64,000 nucleotides of DNA from positions 1 to 64,000 of IMG/VR virus record IMGVR_UViG_3300042361_000735. One strand, given 5' to 3'. Positions 28,875-37,858 of the stretch are shown piece after piece. A model generated the notes under the pieces. That model searched no databases. It had not been told where the DNA came from and saw only the letters and a list, made by a program, of their open reading frames with translations. The DNA is from a virus. The stretch's first letter is position 1, and each line of letters opens with the position of its first letter. A program made the translations under genes and the position numbers.

Positions 28875-30326
28875 TTATAGTTGTAATCTTGAACCTACAA
28901 GGAAGAAGCTAAGTATTGGTGTACCTGGTACTGTTGATAAGCTTGCTTTATAGTCAATATTAAACCCAAATCGTTTACTCAATTTAAAACTATATCCTGT
29001 GCCCACCAAACCCATTACATTGTAATTCCATGTACTGCCTGATTTGCTGTTGTACGTGTATGGCGACGCCATTAAGAATACACCTGGAGATAATGTTGAT
29101 TTTCTGCTTATTTGATATGGTTTAGTCCAGAATGCTGTTGTTGATGACATCATTGAATATGAGTAACCAACAGCTTCTTTCAATTTAATATTAATAACAG
29201 ATAAGTTATAGCCGAACGTACCATATTTTGGATGTGGTATAATGTGAGTATAACCACCAAAAGTCATATGCGTACCTGCGACGTAAGCAACGGTATATGA
29301 ATAAGCATCTATTGATTTGAGTACTCCGTTCTTAAAGTTCATATCGCTTTTATTCGCAGATAAAGCGAATGACTTTAAATCAGCCCATACCATACTTGAT
29401 ATACCCCAACTTGATTCGCCTGTAGCAGATGCTTGAGACATACTTAATGATATGATTGGTGTGAATCCACCTGTAGGATTTTGTGCTACAGTTAGATCTG
29501 AACCTATCATTATAGGATTCATTTTGGCTTGTTTCTTATCATCCTTTTTGTCTTCTTTCTTATCTTCTTTTTTCTCTTCCTTTTTTTCCTCTTTAGATTC
29601 TTCTTTCTTCTCCTCTTTTTTTTCCTCTTTAGTTTCTGATTTCTTTTCTTCTTTAGATTCGCTTTTACTTTCAGATTTAGATTCGCTCTTTGATTCTGAT
29701 TTTGTCTCTGATTTGCTTTCGCTTTTGCTGCTTCCAGATGAGCTTGATGAAGACGATTCCCCAGATGAGGATGACGAACCAGAAGATGAAGACGAGGACG
29801 AACCCGATGATGATTGGGATGAAGATCCACTCGAGGATGCTGCTGTACCGCTTGAGGCTGAAGCGCCACTTGAAGCTGCTGCTCCGCTTGATGCTGCTCC
29901 ACTTGCGGCTCCGCTTGCTGCTCCTGAAGCTGCTCCACTTGCTGCGCTTGAGGCTGCTGATGAAGCGGCTGATGACGCTGCTGAGCTTGCTGCTGATGAT
30001 GCTGCTTGTGATGCTGCCTGCGACACTGCCTGAGTCACTGTCTGTGTTACTACGGGAGTTGATACTGGACATGCTAGTGAATTGTAGGATACATACGTTG
30101 CTTGAAGCCAAGCTTGTAATTCTCCGTTTGTTACTTGCGCTGGAGTAAATGTCTTAATTTGACCATAGAATGAAACGATAGCGTTTCCGTTAACCATTGT
30201 AGTTGTAGCTACTTTGGTTTGACCAGTGCATTTGTCAATGAATGTTTGAGTGTAAACTTGTCCGTTCGCTATCTTAGCGAATAAACATATAACGATTAAT
30301 AATATACTTACTAACCATTTTTTCAT
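28875..30326 (-). CDS. Exported protein: low-complexity linker plus beta-barrel-like domain
   Basis: 483 aa from ATG 30326. Signal peptide (KKWLVSILLIVICLFAKIAN), a short folded part with two Cys, then about 160 residues of pure low complexity passing from Ala/Ser repeats (SAASSAASSAAS, GAASGAASG) to Ser/Gly, Ser/Lys/Glu and Glu/Lys/Asp-Lys blocks. The last 200 residues have alternating hydrophobic strands ending in a final aromatic/hydrophobic strand (PILSFFLVGSRLQL), as in outer-membrane barrels. Likely a surface or outer-membrane protein made in the infected host. Confidence 0.7.
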   Translation of the reverse strand: MKKWLVSILLIVICLFAKIANGQVYTQTFIDKCTGQTKVATTTMVNGNAIVSFYGQIKTFTPAQVTNGELQAWLQATYVSYNSLACPVSTPVVTQTVTQAVSQAASQAASSAASSAASSAASSAASSAASGAASGAASGAASGAASSGAAASSGASASSGTAASSSGSSSQSSSGSSSSSSSGSSSSSGESSSSSSSGSSKSESKSETKSESKSESKSESKSESKEEKKSETKEEKKEEKKEESKEEKKEEKKEDKKEDKKDDKKQAKMNPIMIGSDLTVAQNPTGGFTPIISLSMSQASATGESSWGISSMVWADLKSFALSANKSDMNFKNGVLKSIDAYSYTVAYVAGTHMTFGGYTHIIPHPKYGTFGYNLSVINIKLKEAVGYSYSMMSSTTAFWTKPYQISRKSTLSPGVFLMASPYTYNSKSGSTWNYNVMGLVGTGYSFKLSKRFGFNIDYKASLSTVPGTPILSFFLVGSRLQL

Positions 30327-30327
30327 T

Positions 30328-31155
30328 TTAGAAATTAACACCCAATCCAAAAGTTCTATTATTGATTATTGGGTCATAATCAAACTTTATTGTAAAATTT
30401 TTATAGTCGTGTAGTGCACCTATTTTTACTGTTGTAAATCTATCTAAGTACTTAGGAAATGTTATGTAACCTAAATCATCTTTACCTCTCCATTTAGCGT
30501 CTTCACTTACAGTTCCAATCATCATATGGATACCTGTTCTTTTAATTCGCTTACCTACACCAACATAAAAGCTCTGTCTTTGAACTAAGTCGTTTACCAT
30601 TGGAAAATCAACTTGAGCTATATTTCCAAAAGGAAAGAATGTTGAGTTATCTCTTAGATTACTTGCTGTATATTCTACTATAAAGTATCCTTTATTTCCT
30701 ATTGTAAAGAAACCACCCACTTGATCATCTGTTGTTCCCTGAATACCAAAGCTGATAATTGGTTTTTTGCCTTTAATAGTATCTCTCTTGCCATTATCAT
30801 ATACATAGATTCTTGCAGGTTGTCTATAACCCCAATCATTCCAGTACCACATTGGTTGCCAAAAGTTCCAACCAAATGCTGGTGCACCCCACATATCCCA
30901 TCTATTCCATCCCCAACCCCAGTTATTACCTAACCAAGGATCATTAACAATAATATTTGAGCCTGATCTTGTTCTTGCAGGTCTATTAAATTCTCTTGGT
31001 GATTCGTTTCTCCAGCTACTAACATTTCGCTGTGGAGTTGATTGTTGAAATGATTGTGTTGATACTCTAGGTGTTGACGTAGCACCTCTCCAAGTGCTAA
31101 CTTGTGATAAAGCTAATGTTGGAAGAAATACTAATAAAAATAATAAGTTTTTCAT
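30328..31155 (-). CDS. Exported beta-barrel-like protein with Trp-rich segment
   Basis: 275 aa. Signal peptide (MKNLLFLLVFLPTLALSQVS), a polar Ser/Thr/Arg stretch, a Trp-rich segment at about 80-115 (GNNWGWGWNRWDMWGAPAFG), then about 160 residues of beta strands ending NNRTFGLGVNF, a terminal pattern of outer-membrane barrels (last residue Phe). Stop and the next ATG are 1 base apart. Function unknown. Confidence 0.7.
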   Translation of the reverse strand: MKNLLFLLVFLPTLALSQVSTWRGATSTPRVSTQSFQQSTPQRNVSSWRNESPREFNRPARTRSGSNIIVNDPWLGNNWGWGWNRWDMWGAPAFGWNFWQPMWYWNDWGYRQPARIYVYDNGKRDTIKGKKPIISFGIQGTTDDQVGGFFTIGNKGYFIVEYTASNLRDNSTFFPFGNIAQVDFPMVNDLVQRQSFYVGVGKRIKRTGIHMMIGTVSEDAKWRGKDDLGYITFPKYLDRFTTVKIGALHDYKNFTIKFDYDPIINNRTFGLGVNF

Positions 31156-31156
31156 A

Positions 31157-31264
31157 CTACTTTAGTTTTGAAAGGATTGCTAAATTTTTGCTTATTTGAG
31201 CTACTGTTTTAAGTCCAGATTTTCTAGATCTCATTGCTCTTTTCTTTTTTGCTTTTGTTCCCAT
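31157..31264 (-). CDS. Very small basic protein
   Basis: 35 aa (MGTKAKKKRAMRSRKSGLKT..., ending ILSKLK), with 12 Lys/Arg. Fits exactly between the CsgG-like gene (5 bases) and the barrel gene. Could be a nucleic-acid-binding or membrane-active peptide; too short to be sure it is a gene. Confidence 0.5.
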   Translation of the reverse strand: MGTKAKKKRAMRSRKSGLKTVAQISKNLAILSKLK

Positions 31265-31269
31265 TTTAA

Positions 31270-31986
31270 TTAGTTTGGAAATACACCCTTTTTAATCATA
31301 CGAGGTAATATACGAGCACAAGCAATGTCTAATGCTTTTTTAGTCGCAATACTAACTGTTGATTGATTAAATTTAACTGGATCTATTGTTGCGTCAGATA
31401 ATAATGTTAATTCTCTTGTTGTTTTAGCTTCACCTAAACCAGATGCTGCTATAATTTCTCCTGTTTCAGCATCTGTAAAGCGTACTTGTAAGCCTAAACG
31501 TGTAACCATTGTATTTTTAACTCCGTCTTTTAAGTTTACTTCTTCGTCATCTGAAACTGACCAATCGTATACTTCAATTTCAACGAAGTAATGAGCTAAT
31601 CTAATCTTACCTCTACCATCTAATTTATCTTGGCTAATTCCAGCTTGTGATGCTTGGAATTGCTTTACCATTCTGTTTTTAATTTCTGTTTTATCTTCTG
31701 TAAATGTAAAGCGGTTAAGATTTTCAAGATATTCAAGCGTGATGTTAGCCACACCCAAACCCACTTTCTTTTCTTTGAGTTCAGGATATTGCTCATAAAG
31801 ATCATCACCAATACCGCATTTGAGAATCTGAATCGGTATTGTTTTGCCTTCATAATTTAAAAATTGACTAATGTCTATTTTGGTTTCGAATGAAGCTTTG
31901 TACTGCTCTGTCTTCGTTGATCCGACAGTTTGGGCACCCGCACTTATGGTCAGTAATAGACCTAATAATATTAATAAATTTTTCAT
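31270..31986 (-). CDS. csgG: CsgG-like curli secretion channel protein
   Basis: 238 aa. Signal peptide (NLLILLGLLLTISAGAQ) without a lipobox Cys. The C-terminal half has LGLQVRFTDAETGEIIAASG, a helix pair (NQSTVSIATKKALDIACARI) and the general CsgG alpha/beta pattern. CsgG is a nonameric outer-membrane pore that exports curli; here the usual acyl anchor is missing. Phage-borne csgG genes are known in some marine T4-like phages. A terminator hairpin lies upstream at 32002. Confidence 0.75.
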   Translation of the reverse strand: MKNLLILLGLLLTISAGAQTVGSTKTEQYKASFETKIDISQFLNYEGKTIPIQILKCGIGDDLYEQYPELKEKKVGLGVANITLEYLENLNRFTFTEDKTEIKNRMVKQFQASQAGISQDKLDGRGKIRLAHYFVEIEVYDWSVSDDEEVNLKDGVKNTMVTRLGLQVRFTDAETGEIIAASGLGEAKTTRELTLLSDATIDPVKFNQSTVSIATKKALDIACARILPRMIKKGVFPN

Positions 31987-32001
31987 ACATAAATTTGATT
32001 T

Positions 32002-32027
32002 AAAAAAAGGGAACCGAAGTTCCCTTT
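32002..32027 (-). terminator. Rho-independent terminator upstream of the csgG-like gene
   Basis: AAAGGGAAC pairs with GTTCCCTTT around TTCG, then TTTTTTT on the minus strand; follows the stop at 32038. Confidence 0.85.
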
Positions 32028-32037
32028 AGTTTTGTTT

Positions 32038-32277
32038 TTAATCTTCTTTCTTTTTATGAGAGAATTTGTCAAATGTATCAGCACCCATTCCAATACCAGT
32101 AATAATCATTACTGCATTTACTAGTTCTGCTGATGGAGCAAAATCTGCATGTGAAAATGAATTTAACATCATTGTTACACATAAAAACATTGCACCTACA
32201 AACGCGATAACCGGTTTTACTGAAGTTGATCCTCTTTCATCTTTGAATAGATCAATAACCCACTGTTTGAAATTCAT
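32038..32277 (-). CDS. Two-helix membrane protein, possible holin
   Basis: 79 aa: charged N-terminus (FKQWVIDLFKDERGSTSVKP), helices at about 21-40 and 53-70, and a basic tail (FDKFSHKKKED). Class II holin layout. Sits upstream of a terminator. Confidence 0.65.
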   Translation of the reverse strand: MNFKQWVIDLFKDERGSTSVKPVIAFVGAMFLCVTMMLNSFSHADFAPSAELVNAVMIITGIGMGADTFDKFSHKKKED

Positions 32278-32295
32278 ACTTTTAATTTTTAATGG

Positions 32296-32904
32296 TTAGT
32301 GAGATTCGTCGTAAGCATCTTTTAATAGACCACATTTTTGGCATTCTAGTTCACCATCATTGTCTGAGTCACCCCATTCATGTTCGCAATATCTATGTGC
32401 TTTAAGTTCGTGTTCTAATTTTAATTTAGCCATTTCCTGCTCGTGCTCTTGTTGGTCAGCTTCTAACTTTTGATCATGTTCTTGTTGATCAGCAGCTAAT
32501 TCAAAGTTTTGTTTGTTTTCAACTACAGCTAAATCTCTAGCGGCTGCTGCACCTGCTACGAAAGCATCTGGAATTAATGGAGTAAATGGTTTGTTTGATT
32601 CTTTAATGTCATTAACACTACCTAGTGCTACACCATCTTCTTCATCCATTTTCTGTACTAACATTTTATCTTTGTCAGTATCACTGAACCAGTAGTCGAT
32701 GATTTTACCATAGCTACCAATGAAGGCACCTAATAATAACATTAATAATTCTTTCCATGCTGCGGCCATTGGTGTTTGTAAACTGATTGCTGCGAATATA
32801 CCAGCAATGATTACAATGAATCCACCTAATACCATAGCTGTGATGTACCATCTGCGGGACATCATTTTATTTAATAGTTCTCTAAATCCTGTATTTGGTT
32901 GCAT
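32296..32904 (-). CDS. Membrane protein with coiled coil and zinc ribbon
   Basis: 202 aa. Two hydrophobic helices (22-42, 48-66), a Ser/Asp linker, a long Gln/Glu/His coiled coil (ADQQEHDQKLEADQQEHEQE) with an exact 10-11-residue repeat, and a C-terminal zinc site (YCEHEW...CQKCG). Holin-like helices joined to a cytoplasmic stalk is an unusual build. Confidence 0.7.
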   Translation of the reverse strand: MQPNTGFRELLNKMMSRRWYITAMVLGGFIVIIAGIFAAISLQTPMAAAWKELLMLLLGAFIGSYGKIIDYWFSDTDKDKMLVQKMDEEDGVALGSVNDIKESNKPFTPLIPDAFVAGAAAARDLAVVENKQNFELAADQQEHDQKLEADQQEHEQEMAKLKLEHELKAHRYCEHEWGDSDNDGELECQKCGLLKDAYDESH

Positions 32905-32921
32905 ACTTTATTTTTTATAAA

Positions 32922-33230
32922 TTACCACTGTGGTTCTTTTTCTTTAAATTCGTCACCGTCTTTTTTCTTAACTGGAGCTGCTGGTTTAGCTGGTTCTGCT
33001 GCTTTCTCTTTAATGATTACAGTTTTACCACCTGCTGCTTGTTGTTGTTGGTTGCTGTTAGTAATGTTAATTACTGGAGCTGCTGCTGGTGCAGGAGCTG
33101 CTTCATCACCACCACCTGTTAATTTGTTAGTAATAAATCCACCTACACCTAGTGTAACTGTACTAACTAGACCAATGATAATGTTTTTAAACGATTTACC
33201 AGTTGATTCTTGTTCTACTTCTTCTGACAT
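32922..33230 (-). CDS. Membrane protein with Ala/Pro/Gln-rich tail
   Basis: 102 aa. Acidic start, one hydrophobic helix (IIIGLVSTVTLGVGGFITNK), then an Ala/Pro-rich linker (AAPAPAAAPVINITNSNQQQ) and a charged end (KKKDGDEFKEKEPQW), as in TonB-like or periplasmic linker proteins. Confidence 0.68.
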   Translation of the reverse strand: MSEEVEQESTGKSFKNIIIGLVSTVTLGVGGFITNKLTGGGDEAAPAPAAAPVINITNSNQQQQAAGGKTVIIKEKAAEPAKPAAPVKKKDGDEFKEKEPQW

Positions 33231-33242
33231 GTTATTTAATTT

Positions 33243-33617
33243 TTATAGTTTGTTAAAATCTGTGATTCCTAATTGATTACCATTAGCATCGAATAATCCA
33301 ATTCTGTACGCTGATGGTGGTAATGCTGATGTGTATACTTTTAAGATATTATCACCAACGATTACGTTTACTGTTTCTTTTGATACTACTCTGTTTGAGA
33401 TATCAAATATTCTAATTGTAACTGACTGCGCTACATCACTTTTAACATTCATAGCAACTTCGTTTGTTACGAATGGTGATTGTAATTTAATACCTACTGC
33501 GCTAGTTATTTTTAATTCAGCGTTTGTTACTGGGGGTTGTGGTGTTGGTACATCCACTTTAGTACATCCTACAAATAGGATAGCTGCAACTGCTAATATT
33601 TTCTTCATTGCGTTCAT
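33243..33617 (-). CDS. Lipoprotein with a T9SS CTD-like beta domain (copy 1)
   Basis: 124 aa (ATG 33608 is an alternative). Lipobox LFVGC followed by TKVDVPTPQPP; the mature domain (SVTIRIFDISNRVVSKETVN, LKVYTSALPPSAYRIGLFD) has the strand order and phrasing of type A C-terminal sorting domains of the type IX secretion system. Paralog of the next gene. Confidence 0.68.
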   Translation of the reverse strand: MNAMKKILAVAAILFVGCTKVDVPTPQPPVTNAELKITSAVGIKLQSPFVTNEVAMNVKSDVAQSVTIRIFDISNRVVSKETVNVIVGDNILKVYTSALPPSAYRIGLFDANGNQLGITDFNKL

Positions 33618-33619
33618 CT

Positions 33620-33955
33620 TTAATTAATTTTAATGGCGGTTTTACCTATTTGAGTACGGGATTGGTCTTCCAGTACTAGATATAAATATTTAACTGGTAG
33701 CGAACTAGTGTATATTTTTAATTTGTTTTGGCCAACTTTACCACTAATACGCTCCCTTGTGATTACGTTTTGGGTTTGGTCTAACATTGTTAAGGTATAT
33801 GTACCTGCTGCTTTCAAATCAAAGTAAATATCTCCACCATTAGACACAGTAGATTCAGCAACGCTGAATATATCCTGTACCGTTGGTGGTTGTGGTGGTA
33901 CGTCTACCTTTTTACAAGCTGATAATAGTAATAATATGAATAGTAATTTTTTCAT
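33620..33955 (-). CDS. Lipoprotein with a T9SS CTD-like beta domain (copy 2)
   Basis: 111 aa. Lipobox LLLSACKK followed by VDVPPQPP; mature part has YTLTMLDQTQNVITRERISG and KLKIYTSSLPVKYLYLVLED, the same plan as copy 1. The two lie 2 bases apart and share the (K)KVDVPxxQPP start after the Cys, so a tandem duplication is likely. Confidence 0.7.
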   Translation of the reverse strand: MKKLLFILLLLSACKKVDVPPQPPTVQDIFSVAESTVSNGGDIYFDLKAAGTYTLTMLDQTQNVITRERISGKVGQNKLKIYTSSLPVKYLYLVLEDQSRTQIGKTAIKIN

Positions 33956-36228
33956 TATTTTACTTTAACTTTTAATTGTACGCCTGCTTTATTAACGGCA
34001 TCAGTAGCACCTATTGATATTAAACCTAATATATTATCAAGTTTAGTTGTTGATGTGAATGTTATTTTATATTCAGTAGTATTATCTAATGTAGTACTAC
34101 CATCACTAATTAGTGAGCCTAAATTTATAAAGCTATTTTTATTAGTACCATAGTTCATTGGACTACCCTTAGTTTTAAATTCTACACCTTCAAATTTCAA
34201 TACTGAATTATCATAATTTAATTGGAATTGGGTTCCCACTACTTGTTGTTGTAGTGGGTCTAAAGTAATGTAAGCATATATTTTATCACTTACCTCAGTA
34301 ACAATTGAAGCGTTAATTTCATTTGGTACAGATGTAGTACCTACAGACATAATTGTTACGTTATTTGAAGCAGGTATTGCTGAGTGGGATAAGTTTACAT
34401 CACCAACCCAAGTTACATCTATATTGTAAGTGTTGTTAAGTGTACCTGTATTTAGGCTGAATGGGTATAAATTTCTTGTATAGTTAAACTGTGTATTCCA
34501 ATTTGATTTAGTTATAGCGTCGTAATCCGATTTACCATACAATTTCATTAAGTACGTTAATGTTGAATATTCTGTAAGTGATTTTACTCCTGTTAAATGT
34601 TGTAATAGTCTATAAGTATCTGCTTCATTGAATACACCATTGCCATCAACATCAGCATTCATATATTGAATACCATACGCAAACTCATTACCAGTTTCAT
34701 TTCCGAATATACCACCATTTGATAATTCTTTAAATGCTATAAACACATCTGATACAGTTACTATACTATTATATAATGTATTTAAATCAGTTTGATTAGT
34801 TGTTAATTCAATACCATGTTGTTTAAACATTGTATTTGGTGCAAATGAATAATCTGCTCTAAATGCATACCACCCATCTTGTAATCGTATATTATTTTGA
34901 AATGAACTTGCTGTTACTTTACTAGCCAAATTAACATTTCCAGGTACTACCCATTGTTTCCACCATCCATTAAAATCCATTGGTGCGATTGGACCTTCGT
35001 ATATATCAAATAACTTTACATATTTTACTGTGTTTAAGTTAATACCAGTCCCACTAAATACTCTTTCATCGATTTGCAATCTATGTCCGTTTCTTGATGT
35101 TTCATATGGGTTTATAAGTGACCATTCTACTTGTCCTGGTACTATAGTTGCTTTAATACCATCATTAACTTTTAGGGTATCTAATAGGCTCGTTGCATCC
35201 ACTTTACCTAAACCACTTAATGGTCTAGTTATACTACTTACTTCATTCCAAGTATTGTTTACAAATGTATTTGCTTTAGTTGAGAATCTAGTTTCATCTA
35301 CATTACCTCCAAAATCAAAATTAAAGCGTGCTGTTAATACTTCACCATTTGAGTGTGTTACACTATTAGTATAGAATTCAGTGAATGTAGCATCATCAGG
35401 ATTAGTCCAAGTTCCATATTCAATTACATAAGGATTCCAAAAACCATTTGGTAAATCATTCCATTGAGAACCACCACTCCATTTAGTTACTGCGTAATCT
35501 TCATTACCACTATTGTTCGGTTCACCAGGTGCCCAGTTATTGTATTGACCTGGTATGTTTCCATTTAATTGACCATTATTGATTTTAATTAAAGTTCCTT
35601 TTTCAGGACCTGCATCAATTGTCCATCTTGCTTCACTTGCTTCATCGGTTAATGCAAACCAAATATTACCTTGTGGTACATTATTAAAAATAAAAGCATC
35701 TTCATCGGCTGAAGTTATTGTTACTAAATATCCTTGCTGGCCTTTGAATGTTGTTAATTCAGCGGCCGCTCTTGCTCCTGTATAAGTTGCCGTTGTTGAT
35801 ATTGGTCTATAAAAGTGTCCGTTTGTTCCATTGTAAAAGAAACCAGTTGGGTTTACAGTTGCTGCTACCGATAATTGAACATTACCTCTTACCGAACCTG
35901 TGTTTACTTTTAGAGATGCTAATGCCGTATTGATATTAGCCATTGTTCCTGTTACCACTAAACGAGTTTTATTACCTGCTAAAGTGAATCCACTTGCTGC
36001 GGTTAGACCTGTTGTTGTAGTTAGGTTAAATGTTGTACCAGTTGGTGGATTAACTAAACTGATTGATGCTAGTAAATTAGCAGTTGAGCTAAAACCACTT
36101 AAACTAAACCCACTAGCATCTTGCCCTGCTGTAGAAGGTAAGAACGATTTAGAGTCCGGAGCAGATACACTCTGTCCGAACCCTAAAAATGATATCAATA
36201 AGAATAATGTAACTAATATTTGTTTCAT
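33955..36228 (-). CDS. Large secreted protein: C-type lectin, dockerin-like and cohesin-like segments
   Basis: 757 aa from ATG 36228. Signal peptide (KQILVTLFLLISFLGFGQ). Residues about 135-270 show a C-type lectin domain: YTGARAAAELTTFKG, WFALTDEASEARW, EPNN (236-239) and WND (256-258). Residues about 525-547 read DVDGNGVFNEADTYRLLQHL, like half a dockerin with a calcium loop. The last 120 residues (FQLNYDNSVLKFEGVEFKTK) look like a cohesin. A sugar-binding, calcium-dependent surface protein is the natural reading; virion adhesin or host-surface protein cannot be told apart. Confidence 0.72.
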   Translation of the reverse strand: MKQILVTLFLLISFLGFGQSVSAPDSKSFLPSTAGQDASGFSLSGFSSTANLLASISLVNPPTGTTFNLTTTTGLTAASGFTLAGNKTRLVVTGTMANINTALASLKVNTGSVRGNVQLSVAATVNPTGFFYNGTNGHFYRPISTTATYTGARAAAELTTFKGQQGYLVTITSADEDAFIFNNVPQGNIWFALTDEASEARWTIDAGPEKGTLIKINNGQLNGNIPGQYNNWAPGEPNNSGNEDYAVTKWSGGSQWNDLPNGFWNPYVIEYGTWTNPDDATFTEFYTNSVTHSNGEVLTARFNFDFGGNVDETRFSTKANTFVNNTWNEVSSITRPLSGLGKVDATSLLDTLKVNDGIKATIVPGQVEWSLINPYETSRNGHRLQIDERVFSGTGINLNTVKYVKLFDIYEGPIAPMDFNGWWKQWVVPGNVNLASKVTASSFQNNIRLQDGWYAFRADYSFAPNTMFKQHGIELTTNQTDLNTLYNSIVTVSDVFIAFKELSNGGIFGNETGNEFAYGIQYMNADVDGNGVFNEADTYRLLQHLTGVKSLTEYSTLTYLMKLYGKSDYDAITKSNWNTQFNYTRNLYPFSLNTGTLNNTYNIDVTWVGDVNLSHSAIPASNNVTIMSVGTTSVPNEINASIVTEVSDKIYAYITLDPLQQQVVGTQFQLNYDNSVLKFEGVEFKTKGSPMNYGTNKNSFINLGSLISDGSTTLDNTTEYKITFTSTTKLDNILGLISIGATDAVNKAGVQLKVKVK

Positions 36229-36229
36229 A

Positions 36230-37858
36230 CTATTCAACTATTAATTCTATCTTTTTACCAGTCGCATCAACTGCATCTGCTAATACTGTATAGAATAAAC
36301 CTGCAGTGTTACTTAAAGGTACTTTAGGCGTGAATATTAATTTATATGGAGTACCAACTTTAATTCTAGCTGTCTTTAATTGATCAATAGAACCAAATGT
36401 TAATCTACCATCATTGTGTGTTGAGAAATTTGTAATTGTGCTACCAGCATCAAATATAACATCTGTTAATGTTAATTTAGTACTATCATATTGCATAATT
36501 ACTTCTAAACCAGCTAAATCCGCTTTAGTTAAGTTTGCTGATAATGTTACTTTGTTATTTTCAATTGCTGAGGTTAAACTTAATGTTGCTTTCTCTAGTA
36601 CTGGTGCTTTGTAAGACATAGTACCAATTTTTATAGTTTCACCTGTACTATTTGTAAATACACCACTTGATATTCTTGCAGCGATTGTATCAGGATGAGA
36701 TGAATGTGACCAATCTAAGTCACCACCCCAAGCAAATACAGCATCTACTGTTTGTGCAGGTTGAGTAATATACACTCTATATCTTGAAGTACCATCTAAC
36801 CAACTTTGATTTAATAATCCACTATGCCATCTCCAAGATGTAGATGTTGATGTTGGAATGAAAGCATTAGCAGATACATCAATTCCCATTACGTGTGCAA
36901 ATGAATAATAAGCATCTGCTTCAGTAAATGTCATATCGTTTCTAGTCACATTACCAATTCTTCTTTCAAGTGTAGGTCTTGTAAAGAATGTACTATTACC
37001 TGCTATATCAGTTTGAGAATGTCCTAAAAATGCTCTATATGCATCTGATACAGTTATTACATTATTCATCCAGCTTTTAGATGATGCGTTTCCAACGAAT
37101 ACACCTAACGAATCACCAACTTTAACACCTGTTGTGAATATAGCCTCACCACTAGCATCTAATGCTTTCTGTAAAATTGGTTGTTGTGACCAATCAATAT
37201 CACCACTACCATCAGTTTTTAATCTCATTAACTGAACTGAATGATCACTGATATTGTATCCAGATGGAAATAATACTCTTACTTTAAAGAAAGATGTATT
37301 ACCACTTACTCCAGTAATTGATAAAGGAACAGCAGTTGTTCTAACAAACGGAATATTATTACCAGTTGCACTGTCTAACGCATATGATAAATCTAAATCA
37401 TGAAAATTCTCATATACATTTTGGTCTTTAAGAATATATCTTTGAGTTGCTATTATACCATCTATACTTCTGTCTGCTCTTTGGATTGCTAATTGTCCAA
37501 CATTCCAATCTGCGTTTACAGCATACGACCAAGGTGTAGCTTGATACTGACCATACAGCGATGTATCGCTTATATTTGATTTAGGTGTAAATCTATAGTT
37601 AGTCCAACCAGTATAGAATGTTTGAGCTTGACTACCCTGTGAGAATGTAGTTGATAAATAAGTTAAAGCCTTATTGTTAAATTGGTATCTTAACCAGAAA
37701 TAACGTGGTTTAGTTATACCCTTATCAACTGTATAAGTTACAGTAACTGTATCACCTACTTTATAAGGTCCAGCAGAAATAGATTGGTTTACAACTATCT
37801 GAGCATTAGTTGTTATGGATACTATTAGTATCCCAATAATTAGTAATAGTTTTTTCAT
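36230..37858 (-). CDS. Large secreted protein with cohesin-like domains
   Basis: 542 aa. Signal peptide (KKLLLIIGILIVSITTNAQ). N-terminal domain with YKVGDTVTVTYTVDKG and strands as in cohesins; an acidic helix pair around FTEADAYYSFAHVM similar to the dockerin-like part of its neighbour; C-terminal cohesin-like domain (AGLEVIMQYDSTKLTLTDVI, PYKLIFTPKVPL). Same build and same C-terminal domain as the 757-aa protein, so the two are probably partners or paralogs. Confidence 0.68.
   Translation of the reverse strand: MKKLLLIIGILIVSITTNAQIVVNQSISAGPYKVGDTVTVTYTVDKGITKPRYFWLRYQFNNKALTYLSTTFSQGSQAQTFYTGWTNYRFTPKSNISDTSLYGQYQATPWSYAVNADWNVGQLAIQRADRSIDGIIATQRYILKDQNVYENFHDLDLSYALDSATGNNIPFVRTTAVPLSITGVSGNTSFFKVRVLFPSGYNISDHSVQLMRLKTDGSGDIDWSQQPILQKALDASGEAIFTTGVKVGDSLGVFVGNASSKSWMNNVITVSDAYRAFLGHSQTDIAGNSTFFTRPTLERRIGNVTRNDMTFTEADAYYSFAHVMGIDVSANAFIPTSTSTSWRWHSGLLNQSWLDGTSRYRVYITQPAQTVDAVFAWGGDLDWSHSSHPDTIAARISSGVFTNSTGETIKIGTMSYKAPVLEKATLSLTSAIENNKVTLSANLTKADLAGLEVIMQYDSTKLTLTDVIFDAGSTITNFSTHNDGRLTFGSIDQLKTARIKVGTPYKLIFTPKVPLSNTAGLFYTVLADAVDATGKKIELIVE

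Noticed and set aside
29452-30033. Long plus-strand open frame across the low-complexity gene
   Set aside because: It is the mirror image of the Ala/Ser/Lys/Glu repeat codons; its product is equally low complexity and has no start signals.
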